64,000 nucleotides of DNA from Brassica napus (GCF_020379485.1 NC_063452.1:27348770-27412769), one strand, 5' to 3'. Shown: positions 24,136-35,959, counted from the first letter of the stretch. The notes: generated by a model not told the origin, from the letters alone. Translations and numbers: made by a program.

Positions 24136-24386
24136 AAGGCTTCTTTGAACTCTTTGGAAAAGTGAGTTGGGGTATTAATCCTCAATCATATTTATCTTGG
24201 CACAATAAAGACATATAGATATAGTTTCTTATCAAACAACAGTTTGAATAAGATAATGATGAAGTCAAAGTAATTCATTTTATTAATGAAGTCGTGTATA
24301 AAGCAAAGTATCAAAGCAATTCATGAAACATAAACTCAGGAAACATGAAAATGAGAATGTCAAAAGACAATTATATAATATGGCCT

Positions 24387-25067
24387 TCACAATGCATGTG
24401 TTGCCATATGGCGCTCAACTTCAGCTTCATCAGCTATAGGAGGCCTCATCTCATTATTCTTTAGCTCAATGTATCTTTTCTGAAGCTTGTCAAATCCGTT
24501 GACGGTATCTTTGATTTTCTGCTTTCTTTGTTCAGAAGCCAAAAGATATGACAAAAGGTCATTATAAGTGGTGAACTTCTTAGCCGTGTGTAGCAACAGC
24601 ACATCCTTTGGATGGAATGTGGAGTAGGTCTTATATAATAAAGAATAATGTGTTATCCTTTCACCACATAGTTCAAGACTATAAGCAATATCCATCAGAG
24701 CAGAATTATATTTGTCCACGGATTCAAAATCCTGGAATCTGAGGATCTCCCATTCATGGTTGGCCTTTTGCCACGATACCGGTTTGAACCTTTTCCTTAA
24801 CTGTAACCAAAGGTCACAAGGATCCTCAACATGGAGATACATGTCTCTTAATTCCTTAGTGAGATGATAACAAATAATCCTTATAGCTCTATGCCTTTCA
24901 CTGTCAATGATATCATTGTACTCATTGATGCATTGTCCGAGTCCTCTGGATCTCAGGGAAACAAGAGTATTTTTTACCCATTCTAGGTAATTATCTCCAG
25001 AGAGATTTAGGGCAGAGTAATCTGAGGGTTCAAATCTCGACATCTGAATATTTAACGAGTAATTCAA
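24387..25067 (-). pseudogene. Copia gag (UBN2-like) fragment
   Basis: A 226-codon minus-strand frame with the layout of Copia gag-polyproteins: LNLSGDNYLEWVKN near the start, then a helical capsid-like region (LWLQLRKRF, WEILRFQDFESVDKYN). It ends without a CCHC zinc knuckle, so gag is shortened or frameshifted before the nucleocapsid part. In its element it directly follows the long leader and precedes degraded pol. Gag normally forms the virus-like particle; here it is a relic, although the frame is still open. Confidence 0.75.
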
Positions 25068-27104
25068 GCACTCAGAATTCTATGTAAGCAATAGAATAAA
25101 TCAATGTATATGATTTCAATAAGGCTTTCCCCCAAATCATATAATCTATTTGCTTAAGCAATCTTAGTATGAGAATGATCAATTGATCATTGCATCTAGT
25201 AATCCTTTTAATTATAATTCAAACTGGATTGATTATATATATAGGGTATTAAGGCTCTTTAGAATTTGAATAAGGATCAATCATCATTTTATTAAATGAG
25301 ATCAAGCAAGATGGATGAAATCAAGCAAATGCATGGATCAAGAAATAGTTGAATGCATGTTCAGAACTAAGCATTGGACTTAAACAATCTATATGTGATT
25401 CCTAATGCATGAGGATATTTGGTTTTCAAAGATCATAAAGCAAAAACCGATTCCTTCCCCCTTTTACAGGGTAAACCAAGACAAATTTTGTTTTTTAATT
25501 TTCAGGATATGTCTAGAACAATTCAATTAGATTTTTAATCAATCGGTTTCAAAGCTGACTTATTATTTCAATTAAAGCAAACATGCTTAGTTTAAACAAT
25601 AACCGATTTAATCTAATTAGATGCAAGCAATATGAATCAATTAAATTTTAATTTAAATGCACCATGATCAGAATAGTCAATGATATGCAAGCATGCATGA
25701 TCGGTTTTAACAAAATGACAATCGGATGCATGGAAAAAGGTTGGTTCAAAATAATCCAAGTTTGATCTAATGATTTACTAATCTAATAGATGTTATCAGG
25801 TATGCATATAAGATCAGTATATAATTCAATCATCACAAAATCAGTGTTCAGGGATGGTTTTAGATCAACATTAATTTAACAAGCAACTATGTGATCAATG
25901 TTCAGTATATGATTTAATCATCACAAAATCCGGTTTAAGGTTGGTATTAGATCAAGATAAATTTATATCATTTGTTCAAACTATAATGAACCGATTTCAA
26001 GGCCGGTTAAGATATAGATAAATTTTGACAAACAATAATGTGATCAAATGATATCAAACAGGAATTTATTTTATTTTATGGCATATTAATTTAAATCAAG
26101 ACTATAGGTTATAATATTTAAAATATTATCTAGTCAAAGATATGCATTTATTAAAATCAAATATGCATTTATAAAAATTAAATATGCATTTATAAAATCA
26201 GAAAAGTTTTTAAAATTTTATCAGTTACAAAAACAAACATCAATGGTCAAAGATATGCATTGATTAGGATTTATTTCGATTTTATTTGGTTTGACTGATT
26301 TTCAAAGAATCTAGCCGAATATGGCTCAAGATGTTTTTGACTGTTTTGAATTTTGGATTTGCTGGTTGAGAAAACCAAGCAAGAAGGATTTAGGGGATTG
26401 ATATGTATAATGGCCATCAAGATACATATTTAGATTTAAGGATTTTGATGGTGAGGTTTTTCATGGCCGGCTTATTCATCCTGCTAGAATAGCTGGTGAT
26501 GCGGATGATCAAAGGGTTTGATTATGGTTTTTGATCATTTAGACAATCCGGATTTAAGGTCGGATCAAATAGGAGAAAAAGGGAGAGCCGATTTAAAGGC
26601 TTATGATTTTATGATTTTCTCTAATATTTTTTATGATTCAAATAGTTCTTAGAAACAAGATTCATATAGATCTTAGATTATTAATAAGTTTTATAAGTTT
26701 TTAGAGATTCTTAGATCTTTAGAGATTCAAATAATTTTAGAATCAAAATTCATATAGATCTTAGATTCAAGATTAATATTTGAGATAATTTTAGATCTAT
26801 AGATTTTTATAAGTTTTAGGATTCATATAGATCCAAGATTCAGATATATGATGTTCTTAGATCTTTAGGTTTTGATTAATTTACCTTTTACACCACAAGG
26901 ATTCTGAATGGACCACCGTGAGAGAGAGGGAGTGATCCGCAGATTGAGGTGGTTGAGAGAGAGGTGGAGGAGCTGGCCGGAAAACCGTGAGATGGATAGA
27001 CTTTGCCGGCGGAGCAAGGCTGAGGGCCGGAAGAGATGGCCGGAAAAGAGATGATCGCCGGCGGATGGGATTGCTCAGGTGGAGAGAATCTCGTGTTGAT
27101 AACG

Positions 27105-27360
27105 TGTTAAGATTTGAGAGAAGATTTGTGAGAATGTGTTGTATATTTCTTATTGCTTACACCACTATATATAGTGGTTCATACAAGGTGGAGTCAAAGG
27201 GAGAATTGATTACAAAGATACTCTACATAATGACATGGTCAAACTCATAAAGACATAAGGTTGAATGAGTCTTCCATGTGGCTGGATGTAAACCCCCAAT
27301 GGACTCTAGTCTTGAACTTGTATGGTAGGTTATGGACCATCCACTTCATGATTCATAACA
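27105..27360 (-). repeat. Copia 5' LTR
   Basis: 256 bp, begins TGTTAAGATT and ends TTCATAACA on the plus strand, so it has TG...CA ends on both strands. The adjoining inner sequence (about 27085-27104, minus strand CGTTATCAACACGAGA) is where the primer-binding site should be; I could not assign the tRNA. TSD GTACT follows at 27361. Confidence 0.92.
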
Positions 27361-27414
27361 GTACTTGTGTTCTTATAATATTTGATCGAGTTAAACCTTC
27401 TTAGTTACATTAAA

Positions 27415-28902
27415 TCTATTACAATAAAGTTGACAAGTCTGACTTCTCATGAAACCACCTCAGCAGAAGCTATCTTAAAATTGGACACCTGTCATCTCTT
27501 ATTCCTCTCATATTCCGTGTTTTCTTAAAACAGCAAGAAGAGTTAGTCTGTTTGGGCTACGCAGATATGTTTGTGTATTTGTGGGTTTTTCCAAAACTAA
27601 CTCATTTGGCCCGTTTCGTTTAAGGTTTTCTTTTCGCCGTATTCGAGTAATCACCGCTCCTTGATGTTCTTCCTTTGTTCTTTTTCTCAGGGCGGCAACT
27701 TTCTTCTGTAACAGCTGGCGTTTATGTTTCTCATCCCTTTAATCACAACATTAACACCAGCCCCACTACTCTCCCAACTCTCCGTCAATTAAACATGATA
27801 ATCTATCTATTACAATAAAGTTGAAAGGCTTGCTATCTGCAGGAGATCCATCCGCTGCATCTAAGCCCTTGGGTGGTAAAACTATGCTCCTCGGTGGAGA
27901 TTTCAGACAGATATTACCTGTAATTCCTAAGGGAACTCGACAAGACACCGTCAATGCTTCGATAAGCAAGTCCTACTTGTGGCACTCAGCACAAGTACAC
28001 ACCTTGAGCATCAACATGACACTGAGACAAGCTGACAAGAAATTTGCGGAATGGATCTTGAGTGTTGGGAATGGAACGACGGCCACTGTGGAAACATATG
28101 CAGGGAGTCATGAGGATGGAGAAAAGATTGTAATAGCAGATGAGTTTATGCTTCTAAAGAGTGATAACCCGTATCAGTTAATATCAGATGCTGCATATCC
28201 AAACTTCGTCGAAAACTACTTAAACCGGTCCTACTTGACCGATAGAGCTATTTTAGCACCAACTAATGCAAGTGCACAAGAGATGAACTCTTACCTACTG
28301 TCTAAGGTTCCATCTGCAGAAAAGGAATATCTAAGTTCTGATACAATTTCCTTCGAATCAACCCCTACAGACGATTGGACAAAGAACTACACGCAAGAGT
28401 ACTTAAACTCTTTAGAGTACTCAGGTTTGCTGACCCATAAACTTTGCCTCAAGGTTGGAGCTCCTGTCATGATGTTATGCAATCTCAACCAGCGGAATGG
28501 ACTGTGTAATGGAACCAGAATGGTGGTCTCGCGTCTTGGTCACAGAGTACTTGAGGCACAGATTATGACAGGCACTCATGTAGGAGAAGGAGTCTTGATA
28601 CCACGGATTCAGTTATCTCCAAACGACAGTCTCCATCCATTCAATTTCCGAAGAAGGCAGTTCCCTATAAGATTATGTTATGACTATTAATAAGAGTCAA
28701 GGACAGAGTCACAAGTCGCTCTCTACCTTCCAAGACCAGTTTTCAGTCATGGACAGTTGTACGTGGCGCTCTCGCGAGTAACAACACCTGAGGGACTTAA
28801 AGTACTAGATGATACGGAAGGTACAAGCCAAAGAGATATTGTTACTAACATTGTCTCCAGAGAGGTTTTCAGTAATATGAATACAAGTGAGTCACAGATA
28901 TA
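27415..28902 (+). mobile_element. Helitron remnant: 5' tip plus helicase C-terminal part
   Basis: 27415 begins TCTATTACAATAAAGTTG after a host A, resembling the 5' terminus of Brassicaceae Helitrons (TC plus an AT-rich leader). The same 19-nt string recurs at 27806, immediately before the helicase-like frame. The Rep domain and most of the helicase N-terminus are missing, and I found no 3' hairpin plus CTRR terminus downstream. It is an internally deleted, 3'-truncated autonomous-type Helitron. Confidence 0.6.
27821..28902 (+). pseudogene. Helitron PIF1-like helicase fragment, frameshifted
   Basis: Open for 289 codons. It opens with the Walker-B/motif III area (LLGGDFRQILPVIPKGTRQD), later LRQADKKFAEW, LAPTNASAQEMNSYLL, and the C-terminal [16 protein letters not shown] block (here [14 protein letters not shown]). 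After 28690 the frame shifts: the next bases encode MTINKSQGQS-like and [18 protein letters not shown] motifs (helicase motifs V and VI) up to a TAA at 28902. The ATP-binding motif I is absent. In intact elements this domain unwinds DNA during rolling-circle transposition; this copy cannot work. Confidence 0.85.
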
Positions 28903-30304
28903 ACTCATTCCATTATTCACTGTCTAACAATTTTAAAATATGTTTATCTGACTAACTTTGCTACCATACATTACATGGAACACCTTGGGAAATTAGTGCC
29001 GTTTATGAAAAACAAGAACACTGTCTCCAACAAAACATATTTAAGCAATGCTCTGCAGATTGCTATAATTAATATCTCGGAGATGGTTTCATATGGTTTA
29101 AAGACAATTATCTTCATATGGTTTCATTTGCGGTATAATGAAACAGACATACATTTTAGTAGTTTTTGTAAATATTTTAAAGCGGAAATTTAAACACACA
29201 ATTTGAATCCACTCATAGTGTTTGAAAGAAACCAAAGAGTTCCACCAACTCTCCTAAACTGTTATCTTCAAGTTAACCACATTGTGACGCTCAAATGTTC
29301 AGACATCACAAGACACACTCCTGAGCCAACCACACCCTAATTAACAAGAACATAAAAAAAGGAAGCATCAAAATGATATTTGAACTCTAATGAGACCATG
29401 ATCGAAGAACTTCTCTGTCTCAAGGTTCCCCAATAACAATGAGTTCCTTTGTTCCAATGGTTCACAGCTTAGAATACTTGACAAGCACGCCAACGTAAAT
29501 GCATATGAGTCTTCCGCTAAACAAAATTTAAGCACTTCTGTCTCTCATCAGTTAAGATATTGACATCTTACAAAAAATAGCTATTAAAAAACTCAATGAA
29601 AACCCTATCTACAATCACCATTGGATGATTGACTGGCTCCTAATGAACTTAAGCTTCTTAAAGGAAAGACAGAAGCAGCAACAGAGATATTGAATTTATT
29701 ATCTCGGTCCTATCTATTGTCTTTGTTCTAATGGTTTACACCTTAGGTGACTTGACAAGAACGCGAAACAACAACGCATCAAACAATATGTTCGCAAGTT
29801 AAAGAAACAGGGACAATACGGCCGAGTAGGCCAATATTCACATATCTAATACGGTTTCCCCAACATCTTATTAAATAAGCAAATAATAATCCTGAATAAT
29901 TAGAAAAGGAACCGGCTAAACCAATAACAGCTCCAATCATATAATCATGCTAACTCAAAGATCAATATTGCTCTTTCACTGAGTCAAAACATACAAACTA
30001 AAATAATTGATGTTTCAAATGGTCGAACTTGACAAGATGTAGTTAGTAATAGAAAGCTTTAACTAATATTTTTTATTGAGAACAAAAGATGGAAACCAAG
30101 CATTGACATGAGTCTAAACCAAACCTTTATATGCATTGACAAGAACCTTTATAAACTCGGGTTAAGCCTAAAAATGGAAAATAAGATGCTACATAGTTTC
30201 ATATAGTGTATTTGGATGACACGTGTTATTATTATAAGTAATTGATAAAGTTTGTTTACATTATGTAGATGAACAAGAGGTTTGCGACTGAGAGGACCGA
30301 GCAA
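28903..30304. other. non-coding stretch with weak internal duplication
   Basis: No gene seen. Segments near 29440-29510 and 29720-29790 share TTTGTTC-AATGGTT-ACA, then GACTTGACAAG-ACGC-like strings, suggesting an old diverged duplication with a spacing of about 280 bp. The 28975-29193 frame is not convincing. Confidence 0.35.
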
Positions 30305-30309
30305 TCCCG

Positions 30310-30659
30310 TGTAACATCCCGAGTTGTGATATGTGAAAAGGTTTAAGAGAATTGATTTGGCTACCTATGTCACCAAAGTTGACTTACCTTTTCCGGAGCA
30401 CATCCTGAAAGAACTCCAGAGTTAAGCGTGCTTGAGTTGGAGTAGTGGAAGGATGGGTGACCTATAGGAAAGTGATTCGCGATAGCATGCGGGTGAGGCC
30501 AAAGCATGGGAAAAGGTCGGGTGGTGATTGCAGGGTCAGTAAACAATGATTTCGAGCCTTTAGAAAAATTAACGGACCGATCGCTGGAACGGGATGGGCC
30601 CACGGGCCGAGAGAGCGGGCGTGGGTGGCCCATTAGTTGTGGGCGGTTGGGGCGTTACA
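30310..30659 (+). repeat. Cassandra 5' LTR with 5S-like promoter
   Basis: Begins TGTAACATCCCGAG and ends GGGGCGTTACA. The segment about 30395-30510 resembles plant 5S rRNA: CCGGAGCACATC, AACTCCAGAGTTAAGCGTGCTTG (A-box region) and GTAGTGGAAGGATGGGTGACCT (intermediate element and C-box region). These are the internal pol III control positions of 5S genes. The minus-strand open frame through this LTR (starts MGHPRPLSRP) is a by-product. Confidence 0.9.
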
Positions 30660-30764
30660 AGTGGTATCAGAGCTGGTTAGCCATCTCAGTTCTGACCTGA
30701 GAGACGTCTTGAGACCTGTCATGGGGCGCAACGAGGACATTGCGTTTTTTGGGAGGGGGTGAAT

Positions 30765-31114
30765 TGTAACATCCCGAGTTGTGATATGTGAAAAGGCTTA
30801 AGAGAATTGATTTGGCTACCTATGTCACCAAAGTTGACTTACCTTTTCCGGAGCACATACTGAAAGAACTCCAGAGTTAAGCGTGGTTGAGCTGGAGTAG
30901 TGGAAGGATGGGTGACCTATCAGGAAGTGATTCGCGATAACATGCGAGTGAGGCCAAAGCATGGGAAAAGGTCGGGTGGTGATTGCAGGGTCAGTAAACA
31001 ATGATTTCGAACCTTTAGAAAAATTAACGGACTGATCGCTGGAACGGGATGGGCCCACGGGCCGAGAGAGCGGGCGTGGGTGGCCCATTAGCTGTGGGCG
31101 GTCGGGGCGTTACA
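30765..31114 (+). repeat. Cassandra 3' LTR
   Basis: 350 bp, the same length as its partner and differing at about a dozen positions (roughly 4 percent). It also has two compensating one-base changes around CCTAT(C)AGGAA. The GTTAAGCGTG and GGATGGGTGACCT blocks are kept here too. Followed by the TCCCG target duplication. Confidence 0.9.
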
Positions 31115-31119
31115 TCCCG

Positions 31120-32060
31120 TTTCTCTTATAAGTGGGTCTTTAATTTCCATCTAAGTTAATAAGTAGGTCATTGTCTCGTCAATTCCACTAGTTTATCTAT
31201 TTCCATGCTTCAAAGAGTTTAGACTCTATGATTTCTGTATTTTGATTTTAAAGAATAAATGAAAAAACCAAAAAGAGGTAATTTTAATTTGCCCAAATAA
31301 ATTCATGTTTTTTTTCTTACTCTGTCTTGAATAATTAGCAAAACGTATATGAAAAAGTACATATCAAAAATATAAAAGCACCAATAAAATAAAATATATT
31401 CATAATCGTGTAGTTAAAAGTACCAAAACATAAGTTAAGCTCCCCAAATACCTTATAAATTACATTCAAACAATTCCCTTTAATGTTTCTCGCAGCCCCG
31501 TTCAAAAATTAGTATCTCATATTTATAGATACGCAACTCCAAAATTTTTTTAAAAAGTTATATATATATCTATCAGCCATCCCCTGCAAAAACAAAACCA
31601 AAATATTCCACTACAACCATAAATTATATAAAATTCTCAAATAAGATTCATGCAAAGCTTAGCTATGACTCAATTAGTTATAAAACAACACTTCATATAC
31701 AAACTTTACAATAAAGAGCACAAGTGTCTTTGGTTAGCTAAACCATATACTGCTTAACAATTTAAAAATTCAAGTAACATTATTACTAAAGTTGAACGCT
31801 ACATAACAACTAATACTATGAAAGTCTTCTTCCAAATAAACACAATATGAAAATAATATGTAGTTTTGATAAAAAAAAGAAACTGTAAAACGTTTAAAAA
31901 AAATCAATTCAACACAAACAGATAACTCCAAAAAATTTAACACCCATGAATAAATGATCCTTAAAACTAAAGTTAGAAGAAAACAATAAAATCATATATT
32001 TAACCTCACCCTATATAATACATTTCTACAATACCTTATGCTCCCACAAATACTCCAAGA
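31120..32060. other. AT-rich non-coding stretch upstream of the RING gene
   Basis: No coding signal. It must include the promoter of the RING-like gene if that is transcribed. Confidence 0.4.
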
Positions 32061-32646
32061 ATGGGTAACCAACCACTTATATCTCATCGGCTCTCACATC
32101 AAATAAGATGTCAGGTGAAAACACAAAGCAAACACTCCAAGTCTACATCCACATACCCAACATACAACAATCCATCATTGATTTTCAGCTACTATCTATC
32201 ATTGACAGCCAAGGTAATTTTAATGTCAATAACTGAGAGCATGGAATACATGTTAACATACCATTACATTCATCACCCCGATTCAACATTTCTCTCTGAA
32301 GAAACTATCCAATATGTGATGAATGAAGTAAAAGACGGCAGCAATATCTTTGCTAATGATCTTCAAGTTACTCTAATTAGCTATCAAAGACTATAACCAA
32401 AACGCAACATCAAGACTAGATGTTGATCTGATCATTAACGATCTAGAGGGTACTAATAGGCCTCTAACTACGGAAGAGGAAAACGATATATGCATTGTAT
32501 GCTTCAGAAATTACAACGATGGAAACAATCTTTGCTCTCTTACTTGCGGCCATAATTTCCATTTTGCTTGCATTGATCAATGGCTTCGTACAAAAATAAG
32601 TTGTCTAGTATGTAGAGAATATGATGCCAACTTAATTAAAAAATAA
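32061..32646 (+). pseudogene. RING-H2 finger protein gene, single frameshift
   Basis: The first frame (32061-32396, 111 codons) ends at a TAA. A second frame, open from 32377 to a TAA at 32644-32646, carries a complete RING-H2 signature: CIVCFRNY, then CGHNFHFACIDQWL, then CLVC, preceded by RPLTTEEENDI. The two overlap by about 20 nt without splice signals, so a one-base indel near 32380-32395 is the simplest explanation. The N-terminal part (SLTAKVILMS..., YHYIHHPDSTFLSEETIQYV) reads as coding, of the type found in small Brassicaceae RING E3 ligases. E3 activity is inferred from the RING only. It may be a recent pseudogene or a base-call error. Confidence 0.7.
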
Positions 32647-32728
32647 AAAAAAGGGTTTATTGGATACTAATTTCTAATATCATTTATGTCTTATTCTCTA
32701 CTTTGATTTAATTTTTTTTTAAATTATA

Positions 32729-32979
32729 CTTCCTCCGTTTCAATATAGATGATGTTTTAGGTGATTGTTTTTGTTTCACAATAGATGATGTTTTCACATA
32801 TGTAGGTAACTTTAACTTTATCAAAAACTATGTAGTAAATTACCATGTTTTTATTATTTTTGTGTAGAATTAAATAAATTAGTTTTAAATTATATTTTAA
32901 TGATTTTTTGTTTAGAAAATATAATTTCTTAATATGTGTGTAAAGAACCAAAACTTCATCTATTATGAAACAGAGAGAG
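32729..32979. mobile_element. Stowaway MITE
   Basis: 251 bp. The left end CTTCCTCCGTTTCAATATAG and the right end pair as inverted repeats over about 30 bp (shared GTTTCA..ATAGATGA.GTTTT). TA duplications lie at 32727-32728 and 32980-32981. AT-rich core; no coding capacity. Mobilised by Tc1/mariner transposases in trans. Confidence 0.88.
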
Positions 32980-33010
32980 TAAATGATTTGTCCTCATTAC
33001 TATATATATA

Positions 33011-33287
33011 CTCCCTATGTTCCTAAAAGATCCATATTCTAAAGAAAACTTTTGTTTCAAAAAGATACATATTTTATATTTTCAATGTAATTTTTGTGAA
33101 CTAATAATGAGAAATTGTGAAGTTCAAGAATATTAATTGCGTTTCTTAAAATCTTATTGGTTTAAAAATAGAGGAAATATAAAATTACAAAAAACTAGGC
33201 ATATATAGCTAAATTTTAATATGTTTTATTAAAAAATGTGAAAATTCTAAAACATTAATCTTATTGATCTTTTAAAAACGGATGGAG
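33011..33287. mobile_element. Stowaway MITE
   Basis: 277 bp. The left end CTCCCTATGTTCCTAAAAGA pairs with the right end ATCTTTTAAAAACGGATGGAG. TA lies on each side (33009-33010 and 33288-33289). It lies 30 bp from another Stowaway of a different subfamily, so these were two separate insertions. Confidence 0.85.
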
Positions 33288-33289
33288 TA

Positions 33290-34330
33290 TTTTTCTTTCT
33301 CACCGTTACTTTTTCATAAAAAAACAACAACAACTAACACTTTTATACAATATTCTATAGCTTAAAATATGGCTACATCAATTCAGTACGAATTACACCA
33401 AAAGACAGCCGCCCAAAAGTACTAAAGTCAAAGGATTATGGTGTGTCTTATTGCTCCCAATCTATAGTGTTAACTTAAGAAAATATTAAAAAGATCGTCT
33501 GTTGGGCTACAGAGGATCAGCTTGGTCTAAACATATAGTGAAGAATAGTTTAAGCTCTATGACTTAAAGGCCCAAACTAGAAAAACACTATGAACAATCC
33601 GTTTTGCTTTTACATTGGGAACGTTCCATATTCAAAACTAAACAAGTTACGATACTATAAGAGTATATAAGTAATTAACTGTTCTACAAGTTACGATGTG
33701 AGCGTTAAATGAATTTTCAGATTCACGAGAAACTGGGTATCTCAACAGCCCATCCAATGTTAATTTTGAATTCCTTCTATAAATAAGCATCGATACTTCA
33801 TTTTTAAAAAAATATCTCTGAAAATTTCTATAACGTAGCTTCAAGAAGAGAAAAATGTTTTGGATGAATGTTCTTTGTTTCATCAGGCATGCTGCCAATA
33901 TTGTTACTACTGTAATGGCGCTGGTTGCAATCTTTTCTCGTTAGGATAATATTAGCTCTATCATTAAATAAGTACGGTATCTTTTCGGAGTTGTTGGTAT
34001 TGTTTTCTTTAGGATATGAATATGATGAAGGTAAATCTTGTTATCTCAACTTTTTAAATAAGAACAATATTGTTTCTCCATCAGCTACTTCTTTGGCATG
34101 TTGCCTGTACGATCATTATCGTTGCTTCAATTTAGCTTTTACTACTAGCTTTGTGCCTTTGCAATTTAGCTTTTACTACTAGCTTTTGTCATTTTGATTC
34201 TATATGTAGTCTTATTCTGGAATGGCATTTTTGTAGAACTTGGTCTCTTTTGCTTTGTATATATATTAATGCAATCTATATTTGGTTTTTATTTATATAT
34301 GGTTGTGTAATTTGGTAAGTCCTTTTACGT
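33290..34330. other. AT-rich non-coding stretch
   Basis: No supported gene. A short frame at 33866-33943 encodes a hydrophobic peptide (MNVLCFIRHAANIV...), too short to call. A TTTAGCTTTTACTACTAGCTTTTG-like unit is duplicated around 34130-34185. Confidence 0.35.
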
Positions 34331-34336
34331 TTGAGA

Positions 34337-34525
34337 AATAAAGGAATAAAAAAAGAAAAGTTATTATTTCTCAAAAGAAAAGAAAAGAACAAAAGACCGT
34401 TGGAGGAATAAAAAAGAAAAGTTATTATTTCTCAAATTTAACAAAGAATATTTTTGTCCTTTATTTTTTGAGGAATGTTATGGAATTCATTATTCCTTGT
34501 CGTTCCCTGGTCACCATTAGTTTTT
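34337..34525. mobile_element. hAT-like MITE, fragment
   Basis: GGAATAAA...TTATTTCTCAAATTTAACAAAGAATATTTTTGTCCTTTA and the end ATTCCTTGTCGTTCCCTGGTCACCATT match the better-bounded element at 56861-57117. An internal 45-bp unit around AAAGAAAAGTTATTATTTCTCAAA is duplicated. The left terminus is not clear. Confidence 0.45.
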
Positions 34526-35859
34526 CCGATAAGGGAATGAAGTTGCAACTTTCCTCCATCGTATTTTTCAACTATAAATCTTTGAACAAACACAGGTGGA
34601 CAAAAACATATACAAAAGATATTTTCAATTCTTTACTATTTTAACCAAAAAGTGGAAAAATGCTTATTATTCGCGTGTTTTTATATTTATTTTATTTAAT
34701 ATTTTATACATTCAAAGGTATAATAGGATTAACATTTATAAAAGATTTAGGCCCCGAAACTTAACAAAAAGAATTCATTCAATTAGTTTATTTTTTCCTA
34801 TTTTTATGGTAACCAACTATAATTATGGGAAAAGAAGATGTGCTGATATCAATATTTGCTTTGATTGGATGAAAGAAGCTTTGGAGCTACCCTAATCCTA
34901 ATAAAATGCAATTGCGATATATGGAAATACGTAAAAAATATCTAGATTAATCCAAAACTAGGTGATAACCCGCGCCCTGCGCGGAGTAAATAGATTTCAA
35001 AATATTATCACTTTTAATTTGTAGACATAATAAAAGTTAAAGTTATAGCAAGAAATACTATATGTTATAAAGTAAGGGTTAGACGAAATTTTAGTATGTC
35101 AATCTAAATTAAGCTACAGAATTTTTTGTTTAAAAATTGTATATTTGTTTGCATAAAATAAATTATAAATATAAAATAAAACGAAACATAAGCAATAGAC
35201 TAATAAAATATAAAAGAAACAATGTCTTGAATGGTTTCAAATCGGAAACAGAGTTAAAGCTAGCCCTTTGATTGCTTGAGAGAATGTTTTGATATGAGCA
35301 AAGTCGAGAAGAAAAGTGTGGTGAGTTTTCTAAATTATAGAAGCCGTATATTTATACTAAAAAGGAATCGCCATGGGGTCGGTCATATGGATTCAAAATA
35401 ATGGCCGTAACTAAATCGAATATTACACATAACTTGCGCTCCAATCTTAGTCGAGAATTACTTTAATATTGTAAATAGTTAATGCAAACTTCCTTTTATC
35501 AATCGCAATTGAACAAATTCAAGAAAGTTCACGATTATTAATTGATTACAATAATTTGAACCTTAATCTACGTTCCTTATATACAAAAGTCAAGTCCTCA
35601 CAAATCACGTATTATTACCATCAATTTACCAAATTTGTAATTTAAAAATATATCAAAGTTATTAGAAGTTTCTTTTTTCCCAATCATCAATCAATTTCGT
35701 CCTTGCAAATCACGTTTAAATCATGGGCAATTTGCTCCGCCATTATTTGCTTTATGCAAGCTGGCGTTAAAATCTTAATTACGATAGATCACTATCAGGT
35801 AAGTTTTTATAATTGTATGCCAGAAAATCGTATTTTACCTTAGTTTCTACAATCGCAAG
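34478..35859. repeat. left copy of a gap-flanking duplication (probable assembly artefact)
   Basis: From TTATGGAATTCATTATTCC to TTTCTACAATCGCAAG, then N. The same sequence, with small mostly single-base indels in short homopolymers, resumes after the Ns and again ends TTTCTACAATCGCAAG before continuing. The copy contains the 3' end and most of a minus-strand Helitron. The pattern is what an unmerged overlap of two contig ends gives. Confidence 0.93.
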
Positions 35860-35959
35860 NNNNNNNNNNNNNNNNNNNNNNNNNNNNNNNNNNNNNNNNN
35901 NNNNNNNNNNNNNNNNNNNNNNNNNNNNNNNNNNNNNNNNNNNNNNNNNNNNNNNNNNN
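35860..35959. other. assembly gap, exactly 100 N
   Basis: A run of exactly 100 N, a conventional placeholder length for a gap of unknown size. Open frames crossing it are meaningless. Confidence 0.99.

Larger units (their letters stand above)
21206..27360 (-). mobile_element. Copia-type LTR retrotransposon, complete ends, dead interior
   Basis: A 6.15-kb element bordered by direct LTRs (21206-21450 and 27105-27360) and a perfect 5-bp target duplication GTACT (21201-21205 and 27361-27365). Orientation is minus. The 5' LTR is on the right, a leader of about 2 kb (27104-25068) has no long frame, then come gag, traces of pol in Copia order, and a polypurine tract (AAGGGGAAA on the minus strand, 21451-21459) directly beside the left LTR. 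The first LTR base is T on the right and A on the left. The LTRs differ by a 13-bp deletion plus scattered substitutions, so the insertion is not recent. It sits in the 3' flank of the DUF1068 gene. Confidence 0.9.
30310..31114 (+). mobile_element. Cassandra TRIM retrotransposon, complete
   Basis: An 805-bp element with two direct 350-bp LTRs (30310-30659 and 30765-31114), flanked by a perfect 5-bp duplication TCCCG (30305-30309 and 31115-31119). After the first LTR comes TGGTATCAGAGCT (30662-30674), the initiator tRNA-Met primer-binding site. Before the second is a purine-rich GGGAGGGGGTGAAT tract (30751-30764). The interior is only about 105 bp and non-coding. Each LTR holds a 5S rRNA-like region, the hallmark of Cassandra. 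It relies on proteins made elsewhere. The plus orientation is set by the PBS and PPT. Confidence 0.93.

Noticed and set aside
30395..30510. A genuine 5S rRNA gene
   Set aside because: Similarity is partial and lies inside a 350-bp LTR repeated 455 bp downstream with PBS and PPT between; this is Cassandra.
30662..30674. tRNA gene
   Set aside because: TGGTATCAGAGC is the primer-binding site complementary to the 3' end of initiator tRNA-Met; no cloverleaf can be formed.
30370..31088. Two similar 87-codon minus-strand frames as a duplicated gene
   Set aside because: They are the antisense of the two Cassandra LTRs; the nucleotide structure (5S blocks, TSD, PBS) explains the similarity.
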